From NCBI GenBank assembly GCA_963576785.1, contig OY756149.1, forward strand, positions 868,001 to 932,000: a stretch of 64,000 nt of DNA, read 5' to 3'. The stretch comes from Chlorophyllum brunneum. Its lineage: Eukaryota; Basidiomycota; Agaricomycetes; Agaricales; Agaricaceae. Positions 29,384-42,124 of the stretch are shown piece by piece; the first letter of the stretch is position 1; each line of letters opens with the position of its first letter. The notes beneath the pieces were generated by a model. That model saw only the letters and a program-made list of their open reading frames with translations. It was not told the origin of the DNA and did not search any database. The translations under genes were made by a program, and so were the position numbers.

Positions 29384-30257
29384 AGACTGCTGCAGCAGTC
29401 CCCAAGGCCATATGAATGGCAAAAAGTTCAGCATCTGGGGCTGTAACTTTGCCAGCTGGGTGACATAATGCATGAAGCAAATGCATCCCCCTGTAAATGT
29501 GGGCAGCCAAAACTGCCTGGTAATTCCCAATCAGTGGCAGACTTGCATCTGTTGCTGCATAGACCACCTGTCTGTCCTCACGATACTCATGAAGAGTATT
29601 ATTGAGCAAGTCTACTTGACGACCCACAGGGTTTCCACCAAGTGAGGTATCAAACATTTTGTAAGTCATCTGGGCTGCATAGCAGTCCAGGAGACACAAA
29701 CCTGGTGATGCTTCGAGCACAAACAGCCCAAATGCCTCTGTCAAGTCTGGCAAACAAGTGTTTGCCTCTGTGACTGGCCCCTTGACCTTGACCGCCTGGG
29801 CGGGGATCATGAGAGCGATTGATCTGGGGTATGGAACACAACCCCCTATGTACTGATGCCCTATGATGGAGCAGACAGGGTGGTTCTCAGAAAGAGTGGC
29901 TACCCTGTGGATGGCATGGGTAGCCAGTTTCTTGAGATAGAGATAGATAGGGATGAGGCCAGGTAGGGCCTCAGCTCCTCCGGTAGAGCTGGTGCGGAAT
30001 GTACCAGTGATCCACAATGCAGCTTTATGCTGCATGGTGTTAAGCTGCTTCAGAAGGGCCTTGTTACGGGCACCTTCATAAAACCAGAGTCAGAACCCGT
30101 ACGTAGCAATAGGTACTACACACAAGTGATAGAAAGTCCTCTTCTGTGAAGGAAGAAGACCTCGTGATAAGTTACCAAGCATGCCCATGGCCTTGACCAT
30201 GGACAGAGACTTGGTAGTGTAATGTCAAACATGCTCTTTGAAGGTAAGAGCGCAATT
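29384..30257 (-). pseudogene. LINE-B fragment downstream of R3 (RT thumb to RNase H)
   Basis: Minus-strand LINE-B from TFKEHV (about 30247) to GTAAAVS (29384), broken by stops near 30220 and 30036. It is the 3' partner of module R3, on the same strand. Its own 3' end is missing; the B4 poly(A) abuts it. Confidence 0.85.
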
Positions 30258-31686
30258 GACCCATACACGGAGTCCCTTGCAGGCAAACTCCTAGCAGCCC
30301 AGAGATGGGGGTCTTGAGACAATATGTGCCCATAGAATGCCCAGTATGTTCCCAGGCTCCCATATTGGTGTTACATCTGGCCATGTTGCGGGGACTTTTG
30401 CCCCTCCCTCCTAAGAGGTAAAGCCTTTAGCTTGGGTGGACACCCCACTACTGAGAGAGCATGGTATCCCTGAGGACTGGCCCACCGTTTGCTTGAGGCA
30501 TCCTTCCTATACAGTGCACGGACGGAATCTCACTGCATGACTGCACACATCGCCACCCCAAATCCAGACTACTTACATGGTATCAACTTAAACGGGTACA
30601 CTCCGTTGTTGATGGAGACCCATCAACGGAGGATCTAGACCTCTCAAGCTGGGCCACTCCTTCTCGGTAACCAGGTGGCTTTTTTCAGTGCACTCCCAGT
30701 AAATGGCCTGCTATGGTCCACTAGTTGGGCAGGCAGAGGCCACAAAGGCGTACCTCCAAGGCATGACCCCTGGACTAGCTTCCCATTCCCTTGCAGCTGC
30801 TTTCGCTATGCCCTACCCCTAGAGAAGGCAACTTGTCTTTGGGTATGGATCTGTATGCTAATACTGGCGGGGATCTCCATCTCGCAAGGGGCGCTACCAG
30901 GGTGGTGTTCACATTGGATCACATAAGCAACCCACGGAACGGGTTACTAAGCAATCCATGGAATGAGCGCCAATTAACCTGAGTTTCCCCATGTCAACCC
31001 ACACCTACCCGGTGTCCTGGAGTTTGGCATATCCCTACTAACAACCAGGCACTACCCTCAGAGGGGTTCCCGAAGGCATGGCGACACTGGTGGGGGGTGG
31101 CCTGTCCTTTTGGTCGGCTTGTTTTCACCTCCATACCCCCTATTACCGTCCCTTATCGTTTTGGTCCCTTTCAGATATGACAGGGTGGCTTTTTTCAGCA
31201 CACTTCCCACCAATGTGCAAGCACAATTAGGGGTAGGCCTGGATGTCCGTTGTCAGCCAGAATAACCCAGCCTCGAGATGCTAGCCAGACTTGAGCTGTA
31301 ACAAGGGTTAAAACCACTATGCAAACCCTATATGGGACTACAACTCCATTGGATTAATAGAAGGGCTGCCACCACTGGCAACCCAGCAAGCAAGGTGGCC
31401 AGTACTCTAGCCTTTAAGACCCTTTACCAAGGGGCCACCCCGTTGATCTGTGTGTATAGGCATCAGTCAGATGAATGGTGGGGATATATCCACCTTTAAT
31501 CACCTTTACCAAGGGCATGCCACTCATTGACCAAGTAATGTTGCCACACGGACTGCCCTCCTACAGCCAGCAAAGGCTCAGAAAAGACCCAGGCCCATGA
31601 GAGAGAGCCCAGGAGATGAAAGGTGCAAAGGGGAAAGGAAGTGGAAAAAGTGGTGGTGGTGGTAACAAGTCAAGGAGCAATGTGTG
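30258..31686 (-). mobile_element. Module R3, full-length
   Basis: About 1.43 kb, the reverse-orientation counterpart of R2. Its 5' end (minus strand) reads TTGCTCCTTGACTTG at 31672-31686 and its 3' end GGGACTCCGTGTATGGGTC at about 30258. It has two copies of the motif seen here as GGCTTTTTTCAG (30678 and 31188). No ORF of note. It lies between LINE-B endonuclease sequence (5') and LINE-B RT sequence (3') on one strand. Confidence 0.83.
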
Positions 31687-32895
31687 TCCCATAGGTCTGG
31701 GAGCACATGACATGGCTTTCCATTGTACTGGATAGCCTTGCAGGGTGGAAGCTTCCGCTTTTGGACCCATTCCATAAGGTCCCACGGTCACTTGTTAGAA
31801 GAAGCAATCTCCTTGATGCAAGCATCAAAGAAGTTGCATTTAGTGTGCTTCTTAGCACATCTAAAAATAGAGTAGTTATCGTGAGAATGAGTCTCATGAT
31901 ATCTCCTGAAGGTTTCGCAGCATTCCTGGTTCCACCAGGGCTTAGAGCGGCGAGTGATCATGATGTCCACTGTATGGGCTTCCCATGCAGTAGAAAAGGC
32001 CTCTGCCACAGCATGAACCACGGCTTCAACCTCATCAGTAGTAGAGAGTTCCGGAAGTCTAGCTACTTCACAAAGGTCCCAGATAACATTAGTGAGGAAG
32101 AGTGCTACCTCTTTACCACCATCATATGGCAGGGTTTTCCTGTGAGTCTCCACAACTGTGGGAGTGACTGGAAGCACCAGAACCAGTGGAACATGGTCTG
32201 ATGGACCCCTAAGGGAGTAATCTAACCTGGGTCTATGGGAAATAGCTAGGTCTAATGGAACAAATGCAAGATCAATGACTGACGGTCAAATATTCTTGTT
32301 GTGTGGAATGTGAGTAGGCCCAGGCTCGACCGATGTCTATCCCGATGGAGATCAGAGACTGCAAGGTGCCCAAGTGGGAGCCATAATTAGGGTCCCACAA
32401 CTCAGAATGGTAATTAAAATTACCACCCATATAGATGTGTTTGGGCAAAGTAGCAGACTGGTCCAAAAGAAACCAAATCACTGTGTGCTCTGAATCAGAG
32501 TAAACATTCATGAGATTCAGGGTCTTGCCCCCCAAAAAGAGAGAGAGAACCATGATGTCATGGTGATTGATGAGATCTGTCCGATAGGATGGTCTCAGAG
32601 AAGCCAACCGGTTATGGACAAATGTCATAACCTGTGGGTAAGAGCCAGGCTCCAGGGCCCGAACCATGCACAGCCACTCGGGGTGCTTGGGGGCACCAAT
32701 AACATCATCCCCCTCGACAGAAGTTGTGGAGGGAGTGGATCTGATGAACCGCCAGGGAGGTTCTTGAAAGAAGAGGATGTCAAAGTGATCTTTGAGATCC
32801 TCCAGTAAAGTATCCACTAAATCATAATTTTTATTACAATTCTGTTGAAATACACGGATTGTTCGTAGTTCTAAAGGTCGCCTATTCATTGGCAA
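31687..32895 (-). pseudogene. LINE-B5 endonuclease, decayed
   Basis: APE motifs FFQEPPW and MGGNFNYHSELW (catalytic region altered: Asp to Asn, Cys to Tyr), a deletion near 32330, and SKPWWNQE. Joined to R3 in the linker at PYGMGP. Several stops and a frame break. Confidence 0.85.
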
Positions 32896-34214
32896 GCTGT
32901 AGAGTATGAGGGTTGGTAAGGGGAGATTGCCATCGAAGATGGTTATTACTCACCTCGCAATAGAACTTCTTGATTTTCTCAGGTTCACACTGAGCATCAA
33001 AAAATTTACACTTCTTCGAGGTTGTATGGTGTGGACCTCGGCAGTTGAGACAATGTGGCATATGAGGACAGGGCTCATCCGCCAGTGTGGGGGGAATGGG
33101 TAGCTGTATGCTGGAGTTACCCTTGCAGCAATCACAGAGAGTTCGGTAGTGTTTCTCACAATGAGGACCACCACAGGTCAGGCATTTCAAGGCCTGTGCC
33201 TTGCAGAATTGGATGGGGTGACCCCAGCGGAAGCATCACGTACACAGAGACACCCCTGGAGAGGCTGCAGATGGCCTGATAGGATAGGCATATCTACTGA
33301 TATGAAGCAACTTCTGGAGGAGGAGGTTCACCTGTTGACCCTTCTAAGAGTCATGAATATTGAAGTACACCGTGGCAGTATCAGATGCCTCAGAGTTCCT
33401 CGAAATATGGGGGGATCCCGTTAACGTGAACAGATCAGAAAATGCTGTGCGCTTTATGATCTGCTTGATCTCGAAAGAGGACCAGCGAGTCTCACTGATC
33501 CTGAAGAAAGAGACATTGATGACCTTGAGATAGGACTTTGACTGGGGGAGGCCAACTGTAAACACAGTTCCCTGAGGGACGGCCTTCGAAATCCACATCT
33601 TGGCAACCTCAAGGTTGGCAGGAGTGGGGACAGCGTTAGTATGCAGAGCAAAACCCCTGTACTTGGCAGAGATAGACTCTACTCAAATGTGGAGGCATGA
33701 GTCTACGAAACCATGGTTAACCATGGTTTTGAGGTGGAACAAGGAGACTTCGGGGGTAGATTTGAAGTCAACAATAATCTGGTAATGTGAGGGGCCAGTG
33801 GTGGTCATCCTAGGCCTCTTCTTAGAGGCTTTGGACTTGGGAGGAGAGGCTTGCTTGCCCATGGCAAGAATCCTGTCAGGAGGAAGTAAAGGGAACATCT
33901 GTGCAAGTTGCACAACAGTCCCTGACACTGTAGTTGCCTTCCCCTTACCTTTCAGTTAGGGGACAGGCTCTTTGGCCACCACAGATCTTGTTCCCTGCCT
34001 TGGTGGCTGGAGTAGAAGGGGCAGGAGGAGCCACCAGCCTGCACTGGTAGGTTCCCTTGCCCACAAGAGGAGATGGTCCAACCCTAATGGGGCAAGGACC
34101 ACTCAGAGCACCTTCTGGACCAGGCATTGGAACGTCTGGATCCTGGGGGGAGGCCCAGCTGGGGGAGGCTGGGGGACAGCTCGAGCCCTTGGTACTGGAG
34201 GGGTACAAGGGGCA
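32882..34214 (-). pseudogene. LINE-B5 ORF1, C-terminal part
   Basis: Cys/His clusters CLTCGGPHCEKHYRTLC and CLNCRGPHHTTSKKC are kept; the first knuckle is disrupted (the codons around 33235-33245 include a stop). Several CpG transitions create stops. Interrupted at 34214 by B6. Confidence 0.84.
34200..34214 (+). repeat. Left TSD of LINE-B6
   Basis: GGGGTACAAGGGGCA, identical to 38177-38191. Confidence 0.95.
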
Positions 34215-37200
34215 TGTGCATGGTTTGGGCCCCGGAGCCTGGCTCTGACCCATGGGTTATGACATTTGTCCATAACCAGTTGGCTTCTCTGAGACTGTCC
34301 TATCGGATGGATCTCATCAATCACCATGACATCATGGTTCTCTCCCTCTTTTTGGGGGGTGAGACCCTGAATCTCATGAACGTTTACTCTGATTCGGAGC
34401 ACACAGCGATTTGGTTCCTTGTAGACTGTGCTGCTACATTGCCCAAGCATATCTACATGGGCGGCGATTTCAATTGCCATTCTGAGTTGTGGGACCCTAA
34501 TTATGGCTCCCACTCAGGTACCTCGCAGTCTCTGATCTCCATCGGGACAGACATCGGTCTAGACCTCGCCCTTCCGGTCAAGCCTGGGCCTACTCATATT
34601 CCGCACAATGAAGATCTTTGACCTTCGGTCATTGATCTGGCATTTGTTCCATCAGACCTGTCTATTTCCCATAGGCCTAGGTTGGATTACTCCCTTAGGG
34701 GTCCATCAGACCACGTTCCACTGGTTCTGACACTTCCAGTCATTCCCACTATAGTGGAGACTCACAGGAAAACCCTGCCGCATGATGGTGGCAAAGAGGT
34801 AGCACTCTTCCTCACTGAAGTTATCCGGGACCTCCGAGAAGTAGCTAGACTTCCGGAACCTACTACTACTGATGAGGTCAAAGCTGCGGTTCATGCCATG
34901 GCGGAGGCCTTTTCTACTGTGTGGGAAGCCCATGCAGTGGACATCATGATCACTCGTCGCTCTAAGCCCTGGTGGAACCAGGAATACTGCAAAACCTTTG
35001 GGAGATATCATGAGACCCGTTCTCACGATGACTACTCTACTTTTAGACGTGCTAAGAAGTGTGCTAAATGCAACTTCTTTGATGCTCGCATTGAGGAAAT
35101 TGCTTCTACTAACAAGCGACCGTAGGACCTTATGGAATGGGTCCAAAAGCGGAAGCTTCTACCCTGCGAGGCTATCCAGTACAATGGAGAGCCATATCAC
35201 ACGCTCCTGGATCTCTGGGATGCACTCCACAATACCTACAACTCAGCTTCTGGCCGAGCTGTGGATATTTCTGTCCTTGATCCACTACCAAGCCTTCTGG
35301 CTAGGGAGTAGGTCCATTTTTCAGCCTTAGAGCTGATGGACGCCCTGAGTGCATGCTCGGGGGTGTCTGCCCCGGGGCCAGACCATGTAACGTGGACCCA
35401 CCTCAAAGAGATCACCGAGGACCCCGATGTCCTCTGGTTATTCATTAGGATAGCTAATGCCTGCATGCATGTGGGTCATTGGCCATCCCATTTTAAGGAG
35501 AGTTTGTCGGTCATCATACTGAAGCCGGGCAAGCGGTCCTATTCATCACCCAAGGTGTTCAGGCCCATTGTGCTCCTGAACACCTTCAGTAAGCTCATCG
35601 AAAAGATGATCTCGAATCACCTCCAGTTTGACTCTGTCAAGCATGGAGTTTTTCATTCAAATCAGCTCAGTGGCATCCATCAGAGGTCCACTGATGATAC
35701 TGGGATGCTCCTAACCCACATTGTTTGTGCGGGGTAGGCCAAGGGCCTCAAGACTAGTGTTGTTGCTTTTGACATCACTCAGTTCTTTCCTTCGCTCAAC
35801 CACAATATGTTGTTGGCTATTCTGTGGAAGCAAGGATTCGACCCCTGTGTGGGGAGATTCTTTGCCTCTTACTTAGTTGGCTGCTCTACACAGTATGCAT
35901 GGGGAGACCATGAGTCTGATCTCAGACAGATGGACGTTGGGGTAGGTTAGGGCTCTTCGCTCTCTCCTGTCCTCTCCGGCCTCTATCTTGCCCCCTTCAT
36001 GAAGCTTTATGATAGGGAGGTGATTGCCCTTGGGAGTACCTTGCTCTCATATGTCGATGATGGCCTTGCCATTGCCCAAGCTAAAACTTGGGAACCTAAT
36101 TTGGTGTGCCTTAAGTAGGCATACCAAATTATATATCGCTTGACTACTTTGTTTGGGCTTGCCATCGAGCATGACAAGTCCGAAGTGTTTCACTTCTCCC
36201 GTAAACAGGGAGATGGCAACCCACTGCTGGATTTGGGGTATGCTCCCTATACCGGCGATACTCCGTTATGCCCTAAGACCCACTGGAAGTACTTGGGTTT
36301 CTTCTTTGATCAAGCTCTTACGTTTAAAGAATATGTTTGACATTATGCTACCAAGTCTCTGTCCACAGTTAAGGCCATGGGCATGCTTGGTAACTTTTCG
36401 TGAGGCCTTCTTCCTGTTCAGAAGAGGACTCTTTATTGCTCGTGTGTAGTTCCTATTGCTACGTATGGGTTTCGACTCTGGTTTTATGAAGGTGCCTGCA
36501 ACAAGGCCCTTCTGAAACAACTTAACACTATGCAGCGAAAGGCTGCATTGTAGATCACTGGTGCATTCCGCACTAGCCCTACTGGAGGAGCTGAGGCCTT
36601 GGCTGGCCTCATCCCCATCCATCTTCATCTCAAGAAGCTGGCTACCCATGCCATCCACAGGGTTGCCACACTTTCTGAGGATCACCTTGTTTGCTCTGTT
36701 ATAGGGCATCAGTACATTGGGGGATGTGCTCCACACCCCAGATCAATCGCTCTCATGACCTCCGCCCAGGCGGTCAAGGTCAAGGGGCCAGTCACAGAGG
36801 CAAACTCTCGTTTGCCAGACTTAACGGAGACATTCGAGCCGTTTGTGCTCGAAGCGTCGCCAGGTTCTCATCTCCTGGACTGCTACACGGCCCAGGTGAC
36901 TTACAAGACGTATGATGTCTCGCTCAGTGGAAACCCTGCAAGTCGTCAGGTAGATTTGCTCGATGATACTCTTCGTGAGTATCGTGAGAACAGACAGGTT
37001 ATCTATGCAGCAATGGACATGAGTCTGCCGCTGATTGGGGACTTCCAGGCAGTTTCTGCTGCCCATGTTTATAGGGGGACACGCTTGCTTCGTGCAATGC
37101 ATCACCCAGCTGGCAAAGTTACGGCCCCAGATGCTGAACTTTTTGTCATTTGTATGGCTTTGGGAACTGCTGTGGCAGTTTCTGAGGCTGTACACATCGC

Positions 37201-37870
37201 GGTCTTCATGGACTCAATTGGTTCTGCCAAGCGAGCTCTTGACCCATCCGTACACTCTGGCCAGGGACATTCCCTGGCTGTGTGTCATCTTCTGTTGGAG
37301 TGGTTCAGGGATTGTCCTGACCGCTCCCTCACTTTCTGGTCTGTTCCGTCATCAGTGAGATGGTCCATTCATCAGGATGTGCATGTATTTGCCACTGACC
37401 TACAGGTTGCCGCTGGATGCTGTCTAGCGACATCTATTGATTTGCTGCATAAAATCAACGTAGCAACTGTTCAGAAAGCCTGGAAAGTCACTTTCCAGGA
37501 CTCCTCCTATTGCAGTTCGAACTTCCTTGCTCTTAGGGATAGTAAGAACAAGCTTTTACAGCCGACGTACCTCCATAGGGGTTCTTGGCTTCCTTCCTTT
37601 CCCTCTCAGTCCATTGCAACGAGAGCAAACCATGCCATTCTCGGACATGCTCCAACCGGTGAGTATCGCTCCCAGTTTCATCCTCTAGAGCCTATTTGCT
37701 GCGAGTGTGGGGCTCCTTTGGAGACCCGCACTCATATCTTGTGCTCTTGTCCTTTGTACAAGAGATGTCGTGGCCTGCCAGTCTCTATCAACCAGCTGGT
37801 ATCTTTTCTTAAGTGCAATCCTTCAGTGTTTGCATTTAAGTCCAACACACCGCTTGTGGGAGTTGGATAA
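34215..37870 (+). pseudogene. LINE-B6 ORF2, decayed
   Basis: Endonuclease (MGGDFNCHSELWD, SDHVPLVLTL), linker, RT and RNase H are all present. Stops include 34618-34620, 35123-35125, 35735-35737 (amber at the AGWAKG Trp), 35947-35949, 36116-36118, 36337-36339 and 36550-36552. The catalytic RT box still reads YVDD (about 36050). The last 423 codons (36599-37870) are open through the Cys/His tail. Confidence 0.88.
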
Positions 37871-38176
37871 CACAGTGCAACCCCTGCTAGCTTCCCACAT
37901 CTCTGACGTGTGTAGAAGTTAATTGCAAATTGACGCATACTCTTCCTAGGGAGGGGAGGCTAGGGGTTGCTTGCATGTCTGGTCTAGGATTTGCGCGTTC
38001 GTGCGTGTTTCCGCAACTATTCACCCAGACCGCCGACAGGCAGTCTAGTTCGGCCAGGGGAGAGCCCATCTTCGAATACCATTACCTTTGTAGCCTACAT
38101 GTCACAGTAGATACAGGTGGACTGCAATCGCACACTACCTTAAACATATTGATTTAAAAAAAAAAAAAAAAAAAAA
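37871..38176 (+). other. LINE-B6 3' UTR and A21 tail
   Basis: Matches the LINE-B 3' UTR elsewhere; ends TTAAACATATTGATTT before A21. Confidence 0.87.
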
Positions 38177-38859
38177 GGGGTACAAGGGGCAGGGGGAGCA
38201 GTGGGAGCAGTGGGGGCCAGTCCCATAGATGCGCTCAGGATGGTACCAATGGTAGGCATTCCGAAGCCAAGTTTGACAGTGGACCATCCACTGTCATTGA
38301 TAGCCTTGCACAATCGAATAATCAATTGAGCAAGGGGGTAGACTGAATTACCTGGCAGGGTAGTCCAGTCGATGTTCTCCACCATCTTGTTGAGGAAGGT
38401 GGAGATAAGGTCCAGCAAATCTAAGGCCACTTCAAGATCTGCTACAACACTATTAGCAGTGTTAAGAAGACAGCAGCAGTACGGGGACAAGGAGCTGGTG
38501 GAAGAGGGTGCAGGGCTAGGTGCGCTGGGGGTAGGGCCCTGAGAGAGAGTCATGGGATCTTTGTCAAACCCACCTAACTCGCCAAAATCCTTCACAGTGG
38601 GCCTAGGCCATGGCAAGGTTGCATGTGAAGGGGTACATGAACCCCTCCTACTGGTGGGAGTTTGAAGAATGTCTGGTGGTCCTCTAGTATGACTAGATTT
38701 GTGTGAACAGTGGATGGGTCCTGAAGAGGAAGCCCGGATGGTGTCGAGAGTATCGGGGGACTCGGGGACATGGCGCCTAGTCCCCCTGCCAAATGGGGGT
38801 TGTAATGGCATGCAGAAAGGCCGTGGATGTGTTCCTAGGGGGCTAGGACACTGAAACAA
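38177..38859 (-). pseudogene. LINE-B5 ORF1, N-terminal part, with right TSD
   Basis: Starts with the right TSD (38177-38191). On the minus strand it encodes the Ser/Pro-rich N-terminus (RGPPDILQTPT, SYCCCLLNT) and is open to the insertion point. Sequence 38860-38932 is the LINE-B 5' UTR. Confidence 0.87.
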
Positions 38860-38937
38860 GCAAGAACAATGACTTAGATGATGAGAACGAGTGTTTATGC
38901 TTGTTTACTGGTGGAAGTACCAAATCAAGAAGTGATG

Positions 38938-39501
38938 TCAGAAAGGGTGGCTACTCTGTGGATGGCATGGATAGCCAGTTTCTTGAGATGGAGGTGGATG
39001 GGGATGAGGCCAGCCAAGGCCTCCGCTCCTCCGGTAGGGCTAGTACAAAACACACCAGTAATCCACAATGCAGCCTTACACTACATGGTGTTGAGTTGCT
39101 TCAGAAGGGCCTTATTACGGGCACCTTCATAAAACTAGAGTCAAAACCCATATGTAGCGATAGGCACTACACATGAGCGGTAAAGAGTCCTCTTCTGGGC
39201 TGGAAGAAGGCCTCGCAATAAGTTACCAAGCATGCCCATGGCCTTGACCATGGACAGAGACTTAGTAGCATAATGATGAACATACTCTTTGAAAGTAAGA
39301 GCACAATCAAAGAAGAATCCCAAGTACCTCCAATGGGTCTTAGGGCATAGTGGAGTATCGCTGGTATAGGGAGCATATCCCAGATCCAGCAGTGGGTTGT
39401 TGTCTCCCCGTTTACAGGAGAAGTGAAAAACTTCGGACTTGTTGTGCTCGATGGCAAGCCCAAACAAGGTTGTCAGACAATAAATAATCTGGTACACTTG
39501 C
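38938..39501 (-). pseudogene. LINE-B RT fragment joined to the 5' end of B5
   Basis: Minus-strand LINE-B from YQIIYCLTTLFGLAIEHNK to VATLSD, ending exactly at the 5' end of B5 (38932-38937). On the right it abuts the poly(T) of the next chain. Confidence 0.84.
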
Positions 39502-39967
39502 TTTTTTTTTTTTTTTTTTCTTTTTTTAAATCATGGCCTAAGGCCAATTTATTATGCAGTGCTTGAACACAGCCCACAGCCGGAATACAAAGGAGTAATC
39601 TAGTGGGTATCTATGGAGAAGTAGTGGATATGCCCCACCAAGCAGACATACTGTTGTCCGAAACCAACAGTAGACAGAATTGCATCCTACTCCTGAGCCC
39701 AAAGGGCAAGGAGAGTGGATGCCAGAGGAGGCAAGTGGGTAGGGAGGTCCCCCAACCAGTCGCCCAGTCCGAAGACCAGGTCTGGTCAGTAGGTGTTAAT
39801 TCACTGTAAATGCCCAGCGGTGGTGATGGACCCAGGTACTAGCCTAGCTACTAAGCACCCAACAACCTTTTACTTAAACCCAATCCCCCGGCCATGGTCA
39901 CCCTTGCCAGAGCAATTGGCCACACCATTTGAGTGGTTATTGGTGTCTTCACTACTCCTAGTTACTG
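39502..39967 (-). other. LINE-A 3' UTR with poly(A), 3' partner of R4
   Basis: The tail is T18-C-T7 (39502-39527), followed by the LINE-A palindrome and about 440 bp of LINE-A 3' UTR. No coding sequence remains; module R4 follows immediately on the same strand. Confidence 0.86.
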
Positions 39968-41222
39968 CCTGCATATGGAGCTCCTTGAGGGAATAAAGCT
40001 TCTAGAAGCCCAGAAATGGGGGTCTTGAGATGCCATGTGCCTGTAGAATGCCCAGCATGTTCCCAGGCTCCCATATTGGTGTTGCATCCGGCTATGTTGT
40101 GGGAACTTTGCCCCTCCCTCCTAAGAGGTAAAGCCTTTAGCTTGGGCGAACATCCCGCTACTGAGAGAGCGCGGTATCCCTGAGGACCAGCCCACTGTTC
40201 GCTTGAGACACTCTTCCTATATGGTGCATGGACAGGATCTCACTACTTGACTGCACATGCTGCCACCCCAAAACTAGACCTTTTGCATAGTAACAACTCA
40301 AATGGGTACACCCCGATCTTCACAGGGACCCACCAACAGAGGATTTTGACCTCTCGAGCTGGGCTGCTCCTTCTCGGTAACTGGGTGGCTTTTTTCAGTG
40401 TGCTCCCAGTAAATGGCCTGCTATAGTCCACTAGTTGGGCAGGCAGAGGCCACAAAGGTGTACCTCCAAGGTGCGACCCCTGGACTAGCTTCCCATTCCC
40501 CCATAGCCACTTTCACTATGTCCTACCCCCAGAGAAGGTGACTTATCTTTGGGCATAGATCCATGTGCTAATACTGGCAGGGATCTCTGTCTTGCAGGGG
40601 GCACTACCAGGGTGGTGTTCACATTGGATTACCTAAGCAACCCGTGGAATGGATTACTTAAGCATTCCATGGAATGGGTGCCAATCAACCTGAGTTTCCC
40701 TAAGTCAACCTGAACCTACCCGGTATCCTGGAGTTTGGTGTATCCCTACTAACAACCAGGTGCTACCCCTGGAGGGGTTTCTGAAGGCATGGCAGTACTG
40801 GTGGGGGATGGCCTGTCCTTTTGGTTGGCTTGTTATCACTCCGTTCCCCCTATTATTGTCCCCTATCCTTTTGGGTGCAACAGGATGGCTTTTTCCAGCA
40901 TGCTCCCTACCGACGTGCAAGCATGATTGGGGGTGGGCCTGGATGTCCGTCATCAGCCAGTATAGCCCAGCCTCGAGATCCTAGCCAGACTTGACCTGCA
41001 GCAGGGGTAATAACCCACATGCAAATCTTATATGGGACTGTAAGCCCATCTAATTGGTAGAAGGGCTGCTACCACTGATGACCCAGCAAGCACAAGTGAG
41101 CAAGGTGGCCAGTAGCCCAGCCTTTAAAACCCTTTACCAAGGGGCCACCTCATTGATCTGTGTGTATAGGCATCAGTCAGATGAACAGTAGGGATATGCC
41201 CACCTTTAATCACCTTCACCAA

Positions 41223-41234
41223 GGGCATGCTGCC
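41223..41234 (+). repeat. Left TSD of the T2/LINE-A5 retroposon
   Basis: GGGCATGCTGCC, paired with GGGCGCGCTGCC at 44718-44729; both differences are transitions. R2 has a matching site in reverse near 19105-19120, confirming an insertion into R. Confidence 0.8.
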
Positions 41235-42124
41235 TGTTAGCCTAATAGTCGAGTGGTTTGGGTGTAGGCTTAATTCCTACTAGGCTGCTTGGCTAGAAGG
41301 TCCTGGGTTCGAAACCTGTGGGAAGGGATTTATTCTCAACCATGGGAAGTACCAGTGCGCGAGGCGTAGTTGCTTAGCAATATTCCCAGGTAACACTGGA
41401 TTAGGTTATGTGGTCCTGTTTGGCATTGTTTGGTGCTGTCACAGGCTAGCGTGGGAGTTGTCACACCCAGCCACATAGCAAGTCACATAGTGACATCACA
41501 CTGTCATGGTGTGACCCAGTTGTGTGCATCGCCCAAGTCCAATATTGGCCAAAGGCGGTGGTGCCCTAATGCCGGGGCCTAACTTGGGAGGATTACCTAA
41601 GCCACTACTGGAGATAGGGCATTATAAGAAGGGGAATGTCGTAATAACAGTCCGACTCAGGACGTACTGAAAAAAGCCACCGAGATAGGATACCCCTCCT
41701 GGTCCGCTTCGGCATAGTTCTGGTAGTTAGTAGACATAATCCAATCTCCAGATTGAGGATGCTGACTAAGTTAGCTTAAAATAACCTCAGGACCAATCTG
41801 GTAGCAGTGTCTGTAAGGTGTAGATCTCAGACAGTTAAGCACAGGGATCCGGGCCATAAGGCATACCAAACCAGCTGCTGAGGAACAGAAAGCAACTCTG
41901 GGGTAGCGCCTGGGTGAAGTTGTGGGCCATAGCAGGTGATGTACTGGGGCATGCTGAAAAAAGCTGCCAGTTATCAAAGAATGCTCACCTAGCTCGAGAG
42001 GACTAAATCCTACATTGGTTGGCCTGGTACAGGAAAAATAGCCAGGTTCCAGCTCAAGTTGATTCCATGTCGCCATTGGCTAAGGCTGGTGGTGAGAGAC
42101 CCCTCAAGGGGCTCCGTAGATGGG
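41235..42124 (+). mobile_element. Module T2: tRNA-headed SINE-like element
   Basis: Same head as T1: anticodon arm GTAGG-CTTAATT-CCTAC and B box GGGTTCGAAACC (about 41307). It shares the whole body with T1, including both motif copies (about 41657 and 41952). A short insertion relative to T1 lies near 41490 (ACATAGTGAC). It ends CTCAAGGGGCTCCGTAGATG and continues straight into LINE-A. Confidence 0.84.

Larger units (their letters stand above)
34215..38176 (+). mobile_element. LINE-B copy B6, 5'-truncated, with 15-bp TSD
   Basis: A 3.96-kb plus-strand insertion starting inside the endonuclease domain (MVWAPEPGSDPWVMTF) and ending in A21 (38156-38176), in ORF1 of B5. Its perfect TSD and its position inside B5 order the two events. 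Confidence 0.95.
31687..38937 (-). mobile_element. LINE-B copy B5, 5' half, interrupted by B6
   Basis: Minus-strand LINE-B with its true 5' end at about 38932, ORF1 (38859-38177, continued 34214-32882), and endonuclease (32895 to about 31687). It is joined to R3 in the endonuclease-RT linker. It carries a 3.96-kb LINE-B6 insertion in ORF1. Confidence 0.88.
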
